Positions 1 to 8,000 of a DNA stretch of 64,000 nucleotides are shown one piece after another. This DNA is from Aestuariirhabdus sp049985285. GTDB lineage: Bacteria > Pseudomonadota > Gammaproteobacteria > Pseudomonadales > Aestuariirhabdaceae. The DNA lies in assembly GCF_049985285.1 (NCBI RefSeq), contig NZ_JBNIEU010000004.1, positions 62,001 through 126,000 of the forward strand. Reading direction: 5' to 3'. Below the pieces are notes generated by a model, which was not told the DNA's origin, ran no database searches, and saw only the letters and a program-made list of their open reading frames with translations. Position 1 is the first letter of the stretch; every line of letters starts with the position of its first letter. The translations under genes were made by a program, and so were the position numbers.

Positions 1-777
1 GCCGCCACTAAATTTGATAACCCTGCATGGCAGGGCTACTCCCACTTCGAAGCCGGGAACTATGAGGCTGCATCCGATGCCTTTAAAAACAGTGCGGGTA
101 TCGACTCACTCTACAACCGCGCAAATGCAGAGGCGATGGCCGGTAACCTGCCTCAGGCACTAACGCTCTACGATGAAGTGATCGAGCAGAACCCTAACTA
201 TGAATCCGCACTGAAGAACAGGTCAATCGTTGAGAAATTGATGAAGCAGCAACAAGAAAACACAAAAAACTCTGACTCACCTCAGCAAACGCCCAAAGAG
301 TCTCAAGAGGAGTCAGAGAAAGGCTCACAAGAGCACTCCTCTGACCCGTCAGGGAGCGATTCAGGTTCTGACCAGAACCCGCAAAACCAACCCTTCCCAA
401 ACACATCAGAAGGGGCCAAAGGGGCAGAGAACACAGACCAACAACAGAGCAAAGACCGGGCAGCAGACGCAGGGCAGGAGCAAGCGTCGCTGCCTGAAGC
501 CAATAACAACGAGTCCACAGATAGTCTTGAGCGTCCAGAATCAGACCAACAGCATAGCAAACCCGAACAGCCGGCTACCTCCCCTGGCAACGCCAATAAT
601 ACGGAGGAGCAAAAGGCGCAATCCTCCGTCGACGACCTGCCACTATCGGAAGACCGCCAAGCCATGGAGGGTTGGCTACGGCGCATACCGGATGACCCGT
701 CTGGACTGCTCAGGAGAAAATTCGAGATGCAACATCGCCAGCGCGATCCCCTGCAGGCTGGAGAGCAAATATGGTAA
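1..777 (+). CDS. vWA/TPR-domain protein, BatB-like (3' part only)
   Basis: The reading frame is open from the first base, so the gene begins upstream; 258 C-terminal residues are visible. The first ~60 residues have the periodic small/aromatic pattern of tetratricopeptide repeats (tryptophan and tyrosine around GYSHFEAGNYEAA). A ~120-residue Gln/Ser/Glu/Asn-rich low-complexity stretch follows, then a conserved tail with the core RRIPDDPSGLLRRKF. This TPR, linker and tail order is typical of BatB/BatC-type proteins of the Bat (aerotolerance) locus, where an N-terminal von Willebrand A domain and membrane segments would lie upstream. Its stop overlaps the batD start by 7 bp, so the two are translationally coupled. 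The molecular role of Bat proteins is poorly known; a periplasm-facing stress function is inferred from the family. Confidence 0.8.
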   Translation, partial: AATKFDNPAWQGYSHFEAGNYEAASDAFKNSAGIDSLYNRANAEAMAGNLPQALTLYDEVIEQNPNYESALKNRSIVEKLMKQQQENTKNSDSPQQTPKESQEESEKGSQEHSSDPSGSDSGSDQNPQNQPFPNTSEGAKGAENTDQQQSKDRAADAGQEQASLPEANNNESTDSLERPESDQQHSKPEQPATSPGNANNTEEQKAQSSVDDLPLSEDRQAMEGWLRRIPDDPSGLLRRKFEMQHRQRDPLQAGEQIW

Positions 778-2525
778 CGCTAAACGCAAAATCAGCCACT
801 AAATCCCCCGCCACTGCGCCCCTTGCGACAAGCATCATCTGCTTGCTTATGCTGTGTTGGGTTCCATTGGGGTGGGCGGAGAGTTTCATCGCTTCAGTCA
901 ACCGCACGAATATAGGTCTCAACGAAACGGTGGAGCTCACCCTTCGCAGTGATAAACAGCAGTTCTTTAGCACACCCGATCTATCCCCACTGGCGGAGCA
1001 TTTCGATATCATCGGCCAGCGCCAAAGCAGTCAATTTACGATAACAAATGGTAAGAGCGTCTCCTGGACCGACTGGATTGTAGAGTTGCGCCCGAAGCGC
1101 GCAGGATTTGTGGTGGTTCCCCCGATTGTTTTAGACAACCTCGCGACAGATCCGATTACCCTCAAGGTCGCCAAAACGCCCTCCCAGTCTGACCAACCCC
1201 AAACTGCGGCGACTACTCCAGTTTACATTGAGTCCAGCGTTGATCTGGAAGAGGTCTATGTTCAACAACAGATCATCTACACTCTGCGGATTGTCCACTC
1301 AGTGCCGCTGTTCGATGACAGCCAACTCAGTGATCTTAAAATTGAAAACGCCATCGTCCAGTCCCTTGGAGAGCCCACGGCTCGCTCCGAGGTCATTAAT
1401 GGTACCCGCCATGGGGTGTTTGAACTGCAGTACGCCATTTACCCCCAGCGCAGCGGTGATCTGGTCATCCCCTCGCAGATATTCACCGCAACCGCAGCAG
1501 ACCAGGCGAATCGATTTGACCCCTTTCAACCACGGCCGGGAAAACGTCTGGCTATACGCTCCCCCGAGATCAGCATACGAGTCAATGCGGCTCCCCCTGA
1601 TAGAAATGAAAGCCCCTGGATTCCCGCCCGCGAACTGACCCTACAGCAACAATGGAGTGGCGATCCCACCGAGTTAAAAGTGGGAGACTCCATTACACGA
1701 ACCCTTATTTTGCAGGCAGACGGTTTGACCTTCGCTCAACTTCCTCCCCTGGTTGCCGCCCAGATCGATGGATTAAACGCCTACCCCGATAAACCTCAAA
1801 GCGAAAACAGACGTTCCGAGAACGGCATTCTGGGCACTACCCGGCTCTCCAGTGCCTACGTAGCGACCGAGCCCGGAGAGTATCAGCTTCCCTCGATAAC
1901 CCTGGAGTGGTTCGATACCCAGCTCGGGGAATCTCGAATGGCGACGCTCCCTGAGCAGGTGATCACCGTCATCGCGCCTGCCGCCCCAAAACAAACAGCG
2001 ATTGTCCCTCCCCCCAGCCAACCGGTCGAACAGGCTCCGCGCCCCGCCTCCCCTGCGACGGTCGGAAGCCAGGGGGAGTTCGCCGATTTGACTCCATGGA
2101 AATGGAGCACTGCGATATTGGGCTGTCTCTGGGTTGCGACGCTGTTTTGGGGTTTCACTCGCCGGCGCCAAAACCCATCTCCCCAGCTTCCGGAGCAAGG
2201 CAAAGAGAGCGCCGAAAGCATCGCTTACCGATTATTAATAGATCGTATGGAGCAGGGACAGTCTGGCCCGGAATTCATCCAAGCACTAAGACGCTGGCTG
2301 GCTGAGCTATTGCAAGCCTCAACAGGCACGCCACTAATCCGCCTGTGTGAAACCACCACATCGCCCGAGCTAATCACCTACGTGCTTGATTACGAGCAGG
2401 CTCTCTACAGCGAGCAAACCGGCTCGACCCCGGAACCCCGCACACTTTTACCCACCATCAAAAAGATAAGAAAAGCTCACTTTAACACTTCAAAAAAAGA
2501 GGAACTGAGACCGCTTTACGGCTAA
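771..2525 (+). CDS. batD: BatD family protein
   Basis: 584 residues starting at an ATG inside the preceding TPR gene. Residues 1-36 form a signal peptide with a long n-region and a cleavage-like GWA-ES. The bulk is a periplasmic region of immunoglobulin-like beta sandwiches, with family phrases such as NRTNIGLNETVELTL near the N-terminus and GDSITRTLIL in the middle. One transmembrane segment lies at about residues 440-460, followed by a ~120-residue cytoplasmic tail. This is the architecture of BatD (oxygen-tolerance protein), which accompanies MoxR-vWA-TPR proteins. It is the last gene of the Bat operon here; a strong hairpin lies downstream at 2854-2880. Biochemical activity is unknown for the family. 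Confidence 0.85.
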   Translation: MVTLNAKSATKSPATAPLATSIICLLMLCWVPLGWAESFIASVNRTNIGLNETVELTLRSDKQQFFSTPDLSPLAEHFDIIGQRQSSQFTITNGKSVSWTDWIVELRPKRAGFVVVPPIVLDNLATDPITLKVAKTPSQSDQPQTAATTPVYIESSVDLEEVYVQQQIIYTLRIVHSVPLFDDSQLSDLKIENAIVQSLGEPTARSEVINGTRHGVFELQYAIYPQRSGDLVIPSQIFTATAADQANRFDPFQPRPGKRLAIRSPEISIRVNAAPPDRNESPWIPARELTLQQQWSGDPTELKVGDSITRTLILQADGLTFAQLPPLVAAQIDGLNAYPDKPQSENRRSENGILGTTRLSSAYVATEPGEYQLPSITLEWFDTQLGESRMATLPEQVITVIAPAAPKQTAIVPPPSQPVEQAPRPASPATVGSQGEFADLTPWKWSTAILGCLWVATLFWGFTRRRQNPSPQLPEQGKESAESIAYRLLIDRMEQGQSGPEFIQALRRWLAELLQASTGTPLIRLCETTTSPELITYVLDYEQALYSEQTGSTPEPRTLLPTIKKIRKAHFNTSKKEELRPLYG

Positions 2526-2853
2526 ATAGACTCGACACCAGACCAGCGTACCCATCCGACAACCCAAGGCAAAACTATCCTGCCCTGCAAGCGCGGTAAA
2601 CGCAGGCTGACAGGCAGCACTACTCCTTACACGAGGAGCTGACCCCTGCCGCAACAGCTACCTCACAATCTGCAGTCCACTACTACACCGCCCCCCACCA
2701 AAGACGGCGGCGAACAACGCCGCGGGGCTCTCTGCGGTCTCAGCAGAAGACGCTGACAGCAGGTCTACCGTGGCCCAGCGTTATTGAAATCAGCTCGCAG
2801 CCAACCAAAACCGGTACGTCTCAATACCATAGTCTTCTAGGTTTTCTGGCATT
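2526..2853. other. intergenic region between batD and the RND gene
   Basis: About 330 bp between two convergent genes. I see no coding sequence with a ribosome binding site, no RNA gene and no repeat. The only structured element is the terminator at its right end, listed separately. Confidence 0.6.
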
Positions 2854-2880
2854 AAAAAGCCGCGCATAGCGCGGCTTTTT
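2854..2880. terminator. bidirectional terminator between batD and the RND gene
   Basis: Perfect 12-bp inverted repeat: AAAAAGCCGCGC (2854-2865), loop ATA, GCGCGGCTTTTT (2869-2880). The A/T ends provide a U-tract in both directions, as suits two convergent transcription units. Confidence 0.9.
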
Positions 2881-2896
2881 AACTACCTGTCCCTAT

Positions 2897-5239
2897 CTAG
2901 GACTTGGCAACCAGTTGCTCCGGTCTAACAAAGAAGCGAGCCAGCGCCGGCAACAACCACAGGGCGCCCACCATATTCCAAAGGAACATAAAGGTGAGCA
3001 AAATACCCATATCGGCCTGGAATTTGATAGGGGACCAGATCCAGGTACCAACACCAATAGCCAGGGTAACACCAGTAAAGCTAACCGCCTTTCCGGTAGT
3101 GCGCAGGGTAGCAAAATAAGCCGACTGTAGATCCATCCCCTGGCGCAGGAAGCTTTCCAGACGACTGTAGATGTAGATGCCATAATCCACACCGATACCC
3201 ACACCCAGTGCGATAACCGGCAAGGTCGCTACCTTAACACCGATACCCAGGTAGGCCATCAGCGCCTGGCACAGAACCGAGGTTAAGCCCAACGGTATAA
3301 TGATACAGAGCACTGCGCGAATCGAACGGAAGGTAGCCAGGCAGAGCAGGCTCACTACAGCGTATACCCAGATAAGCATCTGGTTCTGCGCTGCCTCTAT
3401 AACCTCGTTAGTAGCCGCTTCGATTCCTGCGTTACCGGCAGCCAGCTTAAACTGGATCGCGTCGCTGTCATTGTCCAGTGCAAACTGCTGGCTTGCCTTG
3501 ACGACCTCTTGCAAGGTCTCCGCCTTATGGTCCTCAAGGAACAACAGTACCGGTGCCAGGCTGCAGTTGGAATTCAACAGCCCGGTCGCACGACTGATCG
3601 AGTTGTTGAGCACATACTGGTTACGCGACAGTGTTTGCCACTTAAGGTTACCTTCGTTAAGGCCTTTGATGACCTGTTTGGAAACCGTAACCAAAGAAAC
3701 CGCTGACTGCACGCCTTTAACATTCTCCATCGACCACATGAAGCGATCAATCGCCTCCATGGTGTTATAGGTGGCACAGCCCTCCTCCTCGGTTTCAACC
3801 ATGATCACCATTACATCGGCACTAGTGGCGTAGTTTTGGTTGATAAAGGCGTTATCCAAATTATAACGAGAGTCGGGATGTAACTCTGGAGCGCCAGGAT
3901 CAAGGTCTCCGATCTTTAGCCCTTGCCCCATATAGAGACCGCCCAACAGCAACACCAAAGCGATCCCAACCGATACCGGCGCAACCTTGGGACCCGCAAA
4001 GTTAGACATCAACTTCCAACTTCTAGGCTCTGTTGCGGCCTGACGCTTGCTTCTTTCGATAGAGCGGTCACTCACGCCGATGTAGGACATCAATACCGGT
4101 AGCAGCACAAGGTTAGTCAAAATAATGACTGCAACACCAATACTGGCGGCAATGGCCAGATCGCGAATTACGTCGATCTCAATAATCAGCAGGGTAAGGA
4201 AACCGATGGCGTCGGAAACCAGCGCCAGCATTCCGGGAATGTACAACGAACGAAAGGTGCGACGTGCCGCCGTCAAACGATCGGCACCGGTTGCTGACTC
4301 GATCCCCAGCGCATTAATGATCTGTACCCCGTGGCTAACGCCGATGGCGAACACCAGGAAGGGAACCAGCACCGAGTAGGGATCGAGTCCGTAGCCAAAA
4401 GTTGCTAATAGACCCAGCTGCCACACGACCGCAACGATAGAGCAGAGCAGCGGTACAATGGTGCTCTTCGGACAGTGGGAGTATAGAAACAGCAAAACCA
4501 ATGTAATGCCCAGCGCCATGGCAAAGAAGTAAGCGATGGAGCCAATACCGTCGATCAGATCCCCTACTTTCTTGGCGAAGCCGATGATCTGGATATTGAC
4601 GCCCCTGTCGGCGTACTTGGCCCGGACTTTTTCCTCCAGCTCATGGGAAAACTGCTGGTAGTCCAGTCGCTCACCCGTCTCCGGGTTTATCTCAAACAGC
4701 GGTACAAAGATAATCGAGGACTTGAAGTTGTTCGCCACCAAACGGCCTACCTGACCGGAACGCAAAACGTTAGCCCGCAGCTCCTCGACATTGGCAGCAC
4801 TGGTGAAATCATCATCGTCCGGTATCACCGGCCCGCCGGCGAACCCCTCTTCGGTCACCTCGATCCAGCGTACGTTGGCAGTCCACAGGGACTTCAGACC
4901 GGAACGATCAACTCCTGGCAGATAGAAAACCTCATCATTGATATGTTTGAGGGTTTCCATGTAGTCAGGATCGAAAATATCCCCCTCTTTCGCCTCTACC
5001 GATATACGAATAGAGTTACCCAGATTTTCAAGGTCATCGCGCTTGGCGAGCATGTTCTGGATAAAAGGGTGCTCAAGGGGAATCAGCTTCATAAAGCTCG
5101 CGTCTGGACGGACGTCGAGCATCTTGTAGCCAAGGAAGATCGTGGCAAGAAAAAAGAATGCCAAAACCATAATTCTATTGTTAAAAAACAGCCGCTCCAG
5201 CAAGGGGGCAGCTTCACCGTGATGCTTATGGGTCGCCAT
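2897..5239 (-). CDS. MMPL-family RND transporter permease
   Basis: 780 residues, ATG start preceded by an AGGGG-type ribosome binding site. One hydrophobic helix lies near residues 29-47, then a ~200-residue periplasmic domain, a cluster of about five helices, a second periplasmic domain after ~430, and a second helix cluster at ~620-770. This duplicated layout is that of the MMPL/HpnN/Patched-like branch of the RND superfamily, shorter than AcrB-type pumps (about 1030 residues). Such permeases use the proton gradient to move lipophilic or lipid substrates through the periplasm. The gene sits 13 bp after the YCF48-like gene and is probably cotranscribed with it. No membrane-fusion or TolC-like gene is adjacent. 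Substrate unknown. Confidence 0.85.
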   Translation of the reverse strand: MATHKHHGEAAPLLERLFFNNRIMVLAFFFLATIFLGYKMLDVRPDASFMKLIPLEHPFIQNMLAKRDDLENLGNSIRISVEAKEGDIFDPDYMETLKHINDEVFYLPGVDRSGLKSLWTANVRWIEVTEEGFAGGPVIPDDDDFTSAANVEELRANVLRSGQVGRLVANNFKSSIIFVPLFEINPETGERLDYQQFSHELEEKVRAKYADRGVNIQIIGFAKKVGDLIDGIGSIAYFFAMALGITLVLLFLYSHCPKSTIVPLLCSIVAVVWQLGLLATFGYGLDPYSVLVPFLVFAIGVSHGVQIINALGIESATGADRLTAARRTFRSLYIPGMLALVSDAIGFLTLLIIEIDVIRDLAIAASIGVAVIILTNLVLLPVLMSYIGVSDRSIERSKRQAATEPRSWKLMSNFAGPKVAPVSVGIALVLLLGGLYMGQGLKIGDLDPGAPELHPDSRYNLDNAFINQNYATSADVMVIMVETEEEGCATYNTMEAIDRFMWSMENVKGVQSAVSLVTVSKQVIKGLNEGNLKWQTLSRNQYVLNNSISRATGLLNSNCSLAPVLLFLEDHKAETLQEVVKASQQFALDNDSDAIQFKLAAGNAGIEAATNEVIEAAQNQMLIWVYAVVSLLCLATFRSIRAVLCIIIPLGLTSVLCQALMAYLGIGVKVATLPVIALGVGIGVDYGIYIYSRLESFLRQGMDLQSAYFATLRTTGKAVSFTGVTLAIGVGTWIWSPIKFQADMGILLTFMFLWNMVGALWLLPALARFFVRPEQLVAKS

Positions 5240-5252
5240 TGAAATCCCCTAC

Positions 5253-6308
5253 TCAGTTAGCTGGTTGCTTTAGGTCGTCGCCATTGGAGGCGACCCGATG
5301 AATACCACCCTGTCCCACCAGAATCAGGTTTCCGTTGGGCGCCTCGATAAGGGCGTTAATGACCAAACGATCGGTGCGGGTTTTAAGCGTAAAGGTCATG
5401 CCGTTATCGTAGCTTTTCAGAATAGAGCCGGAATCCCCGACCACCACCAACGAACCATCGTCGAGCAACTTGCCCCCAAACAGTCCGTGCCCGGTGCCCG
5501 TGTCGACCTGTTCCCAATTCGCGCCACTATCATCGGTGCGGAACAGGTGACCGCGAAGACCATAGATCAACCCGGAGCCGTTCTGTTGGGTCGGAATGGC
5601 GCCGAAAAAGGAGCCTTCATAGGGGCTTTCGATCATTTCAAACTCTATCCCGCCATCAGTAGAGCGGTAGAGGATACCCGCCTCACCCACAACAATCAGC
5701 GTGCCATCTTGCAGCGCGGTGATCGCATTGTAGTGAAACTCGTCCTCATTTTGGATGTGATCGCGCCAGTCATTCCAGGTTTTACCACCGTTATTGGTCA
5801 TCATGATGTAGCCATAGGCACCGATCGCATAGCCTTCATATTGATCACGAAACCAAACATCCAACAGGGGGACTTCCGCTTCCGGGTCCTGATACTGCTC
5901 AACCCAGGTCTCTCCACCATCGGTGGTCGATAGCACTAATGCATCGTGGCCCACCGCCCAACCATTCTTGTCGTCGGTAAACGTCACCGAAGTCAGCAGT
6001 TGAATACTCGGAACCTGCGCCTGGGTCCAAGTGACACCACTGTCGTCAGAAAAGAGGATGTGCCCTCGATCACCTACTGCTACCAACCGCTCACCGGCAC
6101 GAGTCACGTCCAAAAGCAGGGACTCTTGCGCCTTGTCGGAGATCATCGATTGTCGTGCCTGCTCCGCTGCAGCCACTGACGTTCCGAACAAGACCATCAC
6201 CAGCAGCAAACATTGCCTGCAGGCGATCAACATCGTTTTTATCATCGTAAAACACTGCTGAGCCGTAGCGGGGGTTGGGTGAGAGGACTGCCTGATGGCA
6301 TCTCGCAT
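5253..6308 (-). CDS. secreted YCF48/HCF136-like beta-propeller protein
   Basis: 351 residues. Six Asp-box-like repeats are visible at blade spacing: SDDSGVTW, TDGGETW, TNNGGKTW, STDGGIEF, TDDSGANW and SYDNGMTF. These mark the sialidase/YCF48 type of six- or seven-bladed beta propeller. A hydrophobic export signal ending in VAAA lies at residues ~28-48. The ATG at 6308 has a good AAGGGAG ribosome site 7 bases upstream, giving a 21-residue hydrophilic n-extension. An in-frame ATG at 6245 would give a conventional signal peptide but has no clear ribosome site. YCF48 proteins were named for photosystem II assembly; in heterotrophs they recur with RND permeases and DUF1302/DUF1329 genes, suggesting a periplasmic scaffold role here (inference). 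Confidence 0.85.
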   Translation of the reverse strand: MRDAIRQSSHPTPATAQQCFTMIKTMLIACRQCLLLVMVLFGTSVAAAEQARQSMISDKAQESLLLDVTRAGERLVAVGDRGHILFSDDSGVTWTQAQVPSIQLLTSVTFTDDKNGWAVGHDALVLSTTDGGETWVEQYQDPEAEVPLLDVWFRDQYEGYAIGAYGYIMMTNNGGKTWNDWRDHIQNEDEFHYNAITALQDGTLIVVGEAGILYRSTDGGIEFEMIESPYEGSFFGAIPTQQNGSGLIYGLRGHLFRTDDSGANWEQVDTGTGHGLFGGKLLDDGSLVVVGDSGSILKSYDNGMTFTLKTRTDRLVINALIEAPNGNLILVGQGGIHRVASNGDDLKQPAN

Positions 6309-6343
6309 ACAGAAACTCCCTTATTGTTATCGTTGTTCAACAT

Positions 6344-6361
6344 TTTAAACAAACGTTTAAA
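6344..6361. promoter_or_regulatory. inverted-repeat operator upstream of the YCF48-RND unit
   Basis: TTTAAAC (6344-6350), AAAC, GTTTAAA (6355-6361): a perfect 7-bp inverted repeat with a 4-bp spacer, 35 bp upstream of the YCF48 start. The same element with the same spacing recurs at 10294-10310 ahead of the DUF1302-DUF1329 unit. Size and spacing suit a TetR-type dimeric repressor; the AAAC-N4-GTTT core also resembles the published PsrA box, though the flanks differ. The regulator is not encoded in this window. Confidence 0.65.
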
Positions 6362-6488
6362 TTGTTGGGACAGTATATCCACTAACCATAGAAGATTCCC
6401 GCCCTTTCTGCCCAAAAGGCAGGAGAGAAATGAAAAATCATCCCTTAGAGTGAAAAGCTTCAGCCCCCTGCCTTAACTCCATGAAAAA

Positions 6489-6516
6489 CAAAAAAAAACC
6501 GCCCCCCAAAGGGCGG
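6489..6516 (-). terminator. terminator of the DUF1302-DUF1329 unit
   Basis: On the minus strand, CCGCCC (complement of 6511-6516) pairs with GGGCGG (complement of 6499-6504) and is followed by a run of eight T. It lies 26 bp beyond the DUF1329 stop. Confidence 0.85.
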
Positions 6517-6542
6517 CGGCTCTGGTACCCATCACAGACGAA

Positions 6543-7919
6543 TCAACGGGTTCCGCGTCGGCGCAGGGATGAGGATTTAAAGTAACGCTGCTTGGGAATC
6601 GGCTGCGAGAAATCGACAAATGCCGACTCCTCATTGGCCAGCCCTTGCGCATGATAACGACGCGCCTGAAGATCATGGAATACATCCAGGCCAGTCCAGG
6701 TTGTGGGCAGGTCGTAATAGTTGATCAAGAAGGCCATGCTGACCCGCCATAGCTCACCACGACCATCGTACTGATCGACGACTGCTGCACCCCAGCTGTC
6801 TTCATCCAGGAACAGAGTCCGCTTGGAATAGATATGGCGAGCGCCCTCTTTCAGGGTTCCCTCAACGACCCACACGCGGTGCAACTCGTAACGGGTCAAA
6901 TCCGAGTTAAGGTGCCCTGGAGTCAACAGATCGCTGTACTTAACCTCAGGCGAGATCAGCTTGTAATTGTTGTAGGGAATGTAGATCTCTTTTTTACCCA
7001 CCAGCTTCCAGTTATAGCGGTCAGGGGCACCGTTATACATATCGGTGTCATCTGCGGTACGCAAGCCATCGGCATCGGTGATGGGGGTATCGTATGAGAT
7101 ACTGGGGGCTCGCCGCACACGACGCTGGCCTGCGTTATAGGCCCATGCCTGCCTCGGCTCCTTAACCTGGTCCAGGGTTTCATGCACCAGCACCGCACCA
7201 CCGGCCAGACGTGCAGGCGCCTTGGTAAAGGAGAGGTAATAGAACAGGATATTCTCCAACTCCTCTTCGGTCATTCCCGGATAGTAGTACTTGAAACCCG
7301 CTTCCTGCTGGGAAGATACCAGCGTGTATGCGCCGCCTCGCTGTACCGCCACCTCAGAGGCACTGCGCACGATGTACTCACCACGGTAACGAACCATATG
7401 GTTCCACAACGCCTCCAGACCATCTTTTGGAATCGGGAAAGGGATCGCACCGACCGCCCCCGTCACCCCATTGCCACCGGCAACCAGCTGGGCCTTGGTA
7501 GCCGCTTCCTTGGTGGCATCATATACCCGCTGCGGAGAGGAGTGGCTACGATGGGTTTTGTAAATCGGCATTTTGAACGTTTGCGGGTAGGCTTTAAACA
7601 TCGCCAGCTGACCGGGGGTTAGCTGCTCGGCGTATTGCTGGGCATTCTCTGCCGTGATCACAAACTCAGGTTTTTCATCTGCATAGGGATTCGGATAGTG
7701 CTGACCCGGGTGTTTGAAGGCCGCCGGTATCTTGTCTTTGGTGATACCGCCGGTCCAGGCTGGAATCGTACCGGCGGCATTACCCGCCTTCTCCGCACCC
7801 AGTGGAGTTAACTGGTTTCCCAGCTTTGCTGCTTCTTCGGCGCTGATCGCCGCCATTGCCGAACCGGCCACCATGGACAGCGCTGCAACGGCACTGACTA
7901 ACAGTCTCTTTTTCAACAT
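6543..7919 (-). CDS. DUF1329 family exported protein
   Basis: 458 residues with a clear signal peptide (residues 1-23, cleavage-like AMA-AI). The mature start (EEAAKLGNQLTPLGAEKAGN, then GTIPAWTGG) and the interior motif YDTPITDADGLRT are characteristic of DUF1329. The fold is thought to resemble LolA/LolB-type lipid carriers, by family knowledge and not testable here. It lies 80 bp downstream of the DUF1302 gene in the same direction and ahead of a strong terminator, so the pair forms one transcription unit. DUF1329 and DUF1302 proteins recur together, often with YCF48 and RND genes, in gammaproteobacteria that use hydrophobic substrates. Function unproven. Confidence 0.9.
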   Translation of the reverse strand: MLKKRLLVSAVAALSMVAGSAMAAISAEEAAKLGNQLTPLGAEKAGNAAGTIPAWTGGITKDKIPAAFKHPGQHYPNPYADEKPEFVITAENAQQYAEQLTPGQLAMFKAYPQTFKMPIYKTHRSHSSPQRVYDATKEAATKAQLVAGGNGVTGAVGAIPFPIPKDGLEALWNHMVRYRGEYIVRSASEVAVQRGGAYTLVSSQQEAGFKYYYPGMTEEELENILFYYLSFTKAPARLAGGAVLVHETLDQVKEPRQAWAYNAGQRRVRRAPSISYDTPITDADGLRTADDTDMYNGAPDRYNWKLVGKKEIYIPYNNYKLISPEVKYSDLLTPGHLNSDLTRYELHRVWVVEGTLKEGARHIYSKRTLFLDEDSWGAAVVDQYDGRGELWRVSMAFLINYYDLPTTWTGLDVFHDLQARRYHAQGLANEESAFVDFSQPIPKQRYFKSSSLRRRGTR

Positions 7920-8000
7920 AGTGCTTACTCTGTGTTGTAAGTATTCAGGTTAACTGATCACAGGGCGGCGGGCCCAGGCCCCCGCCCGATGACAGCGTCG

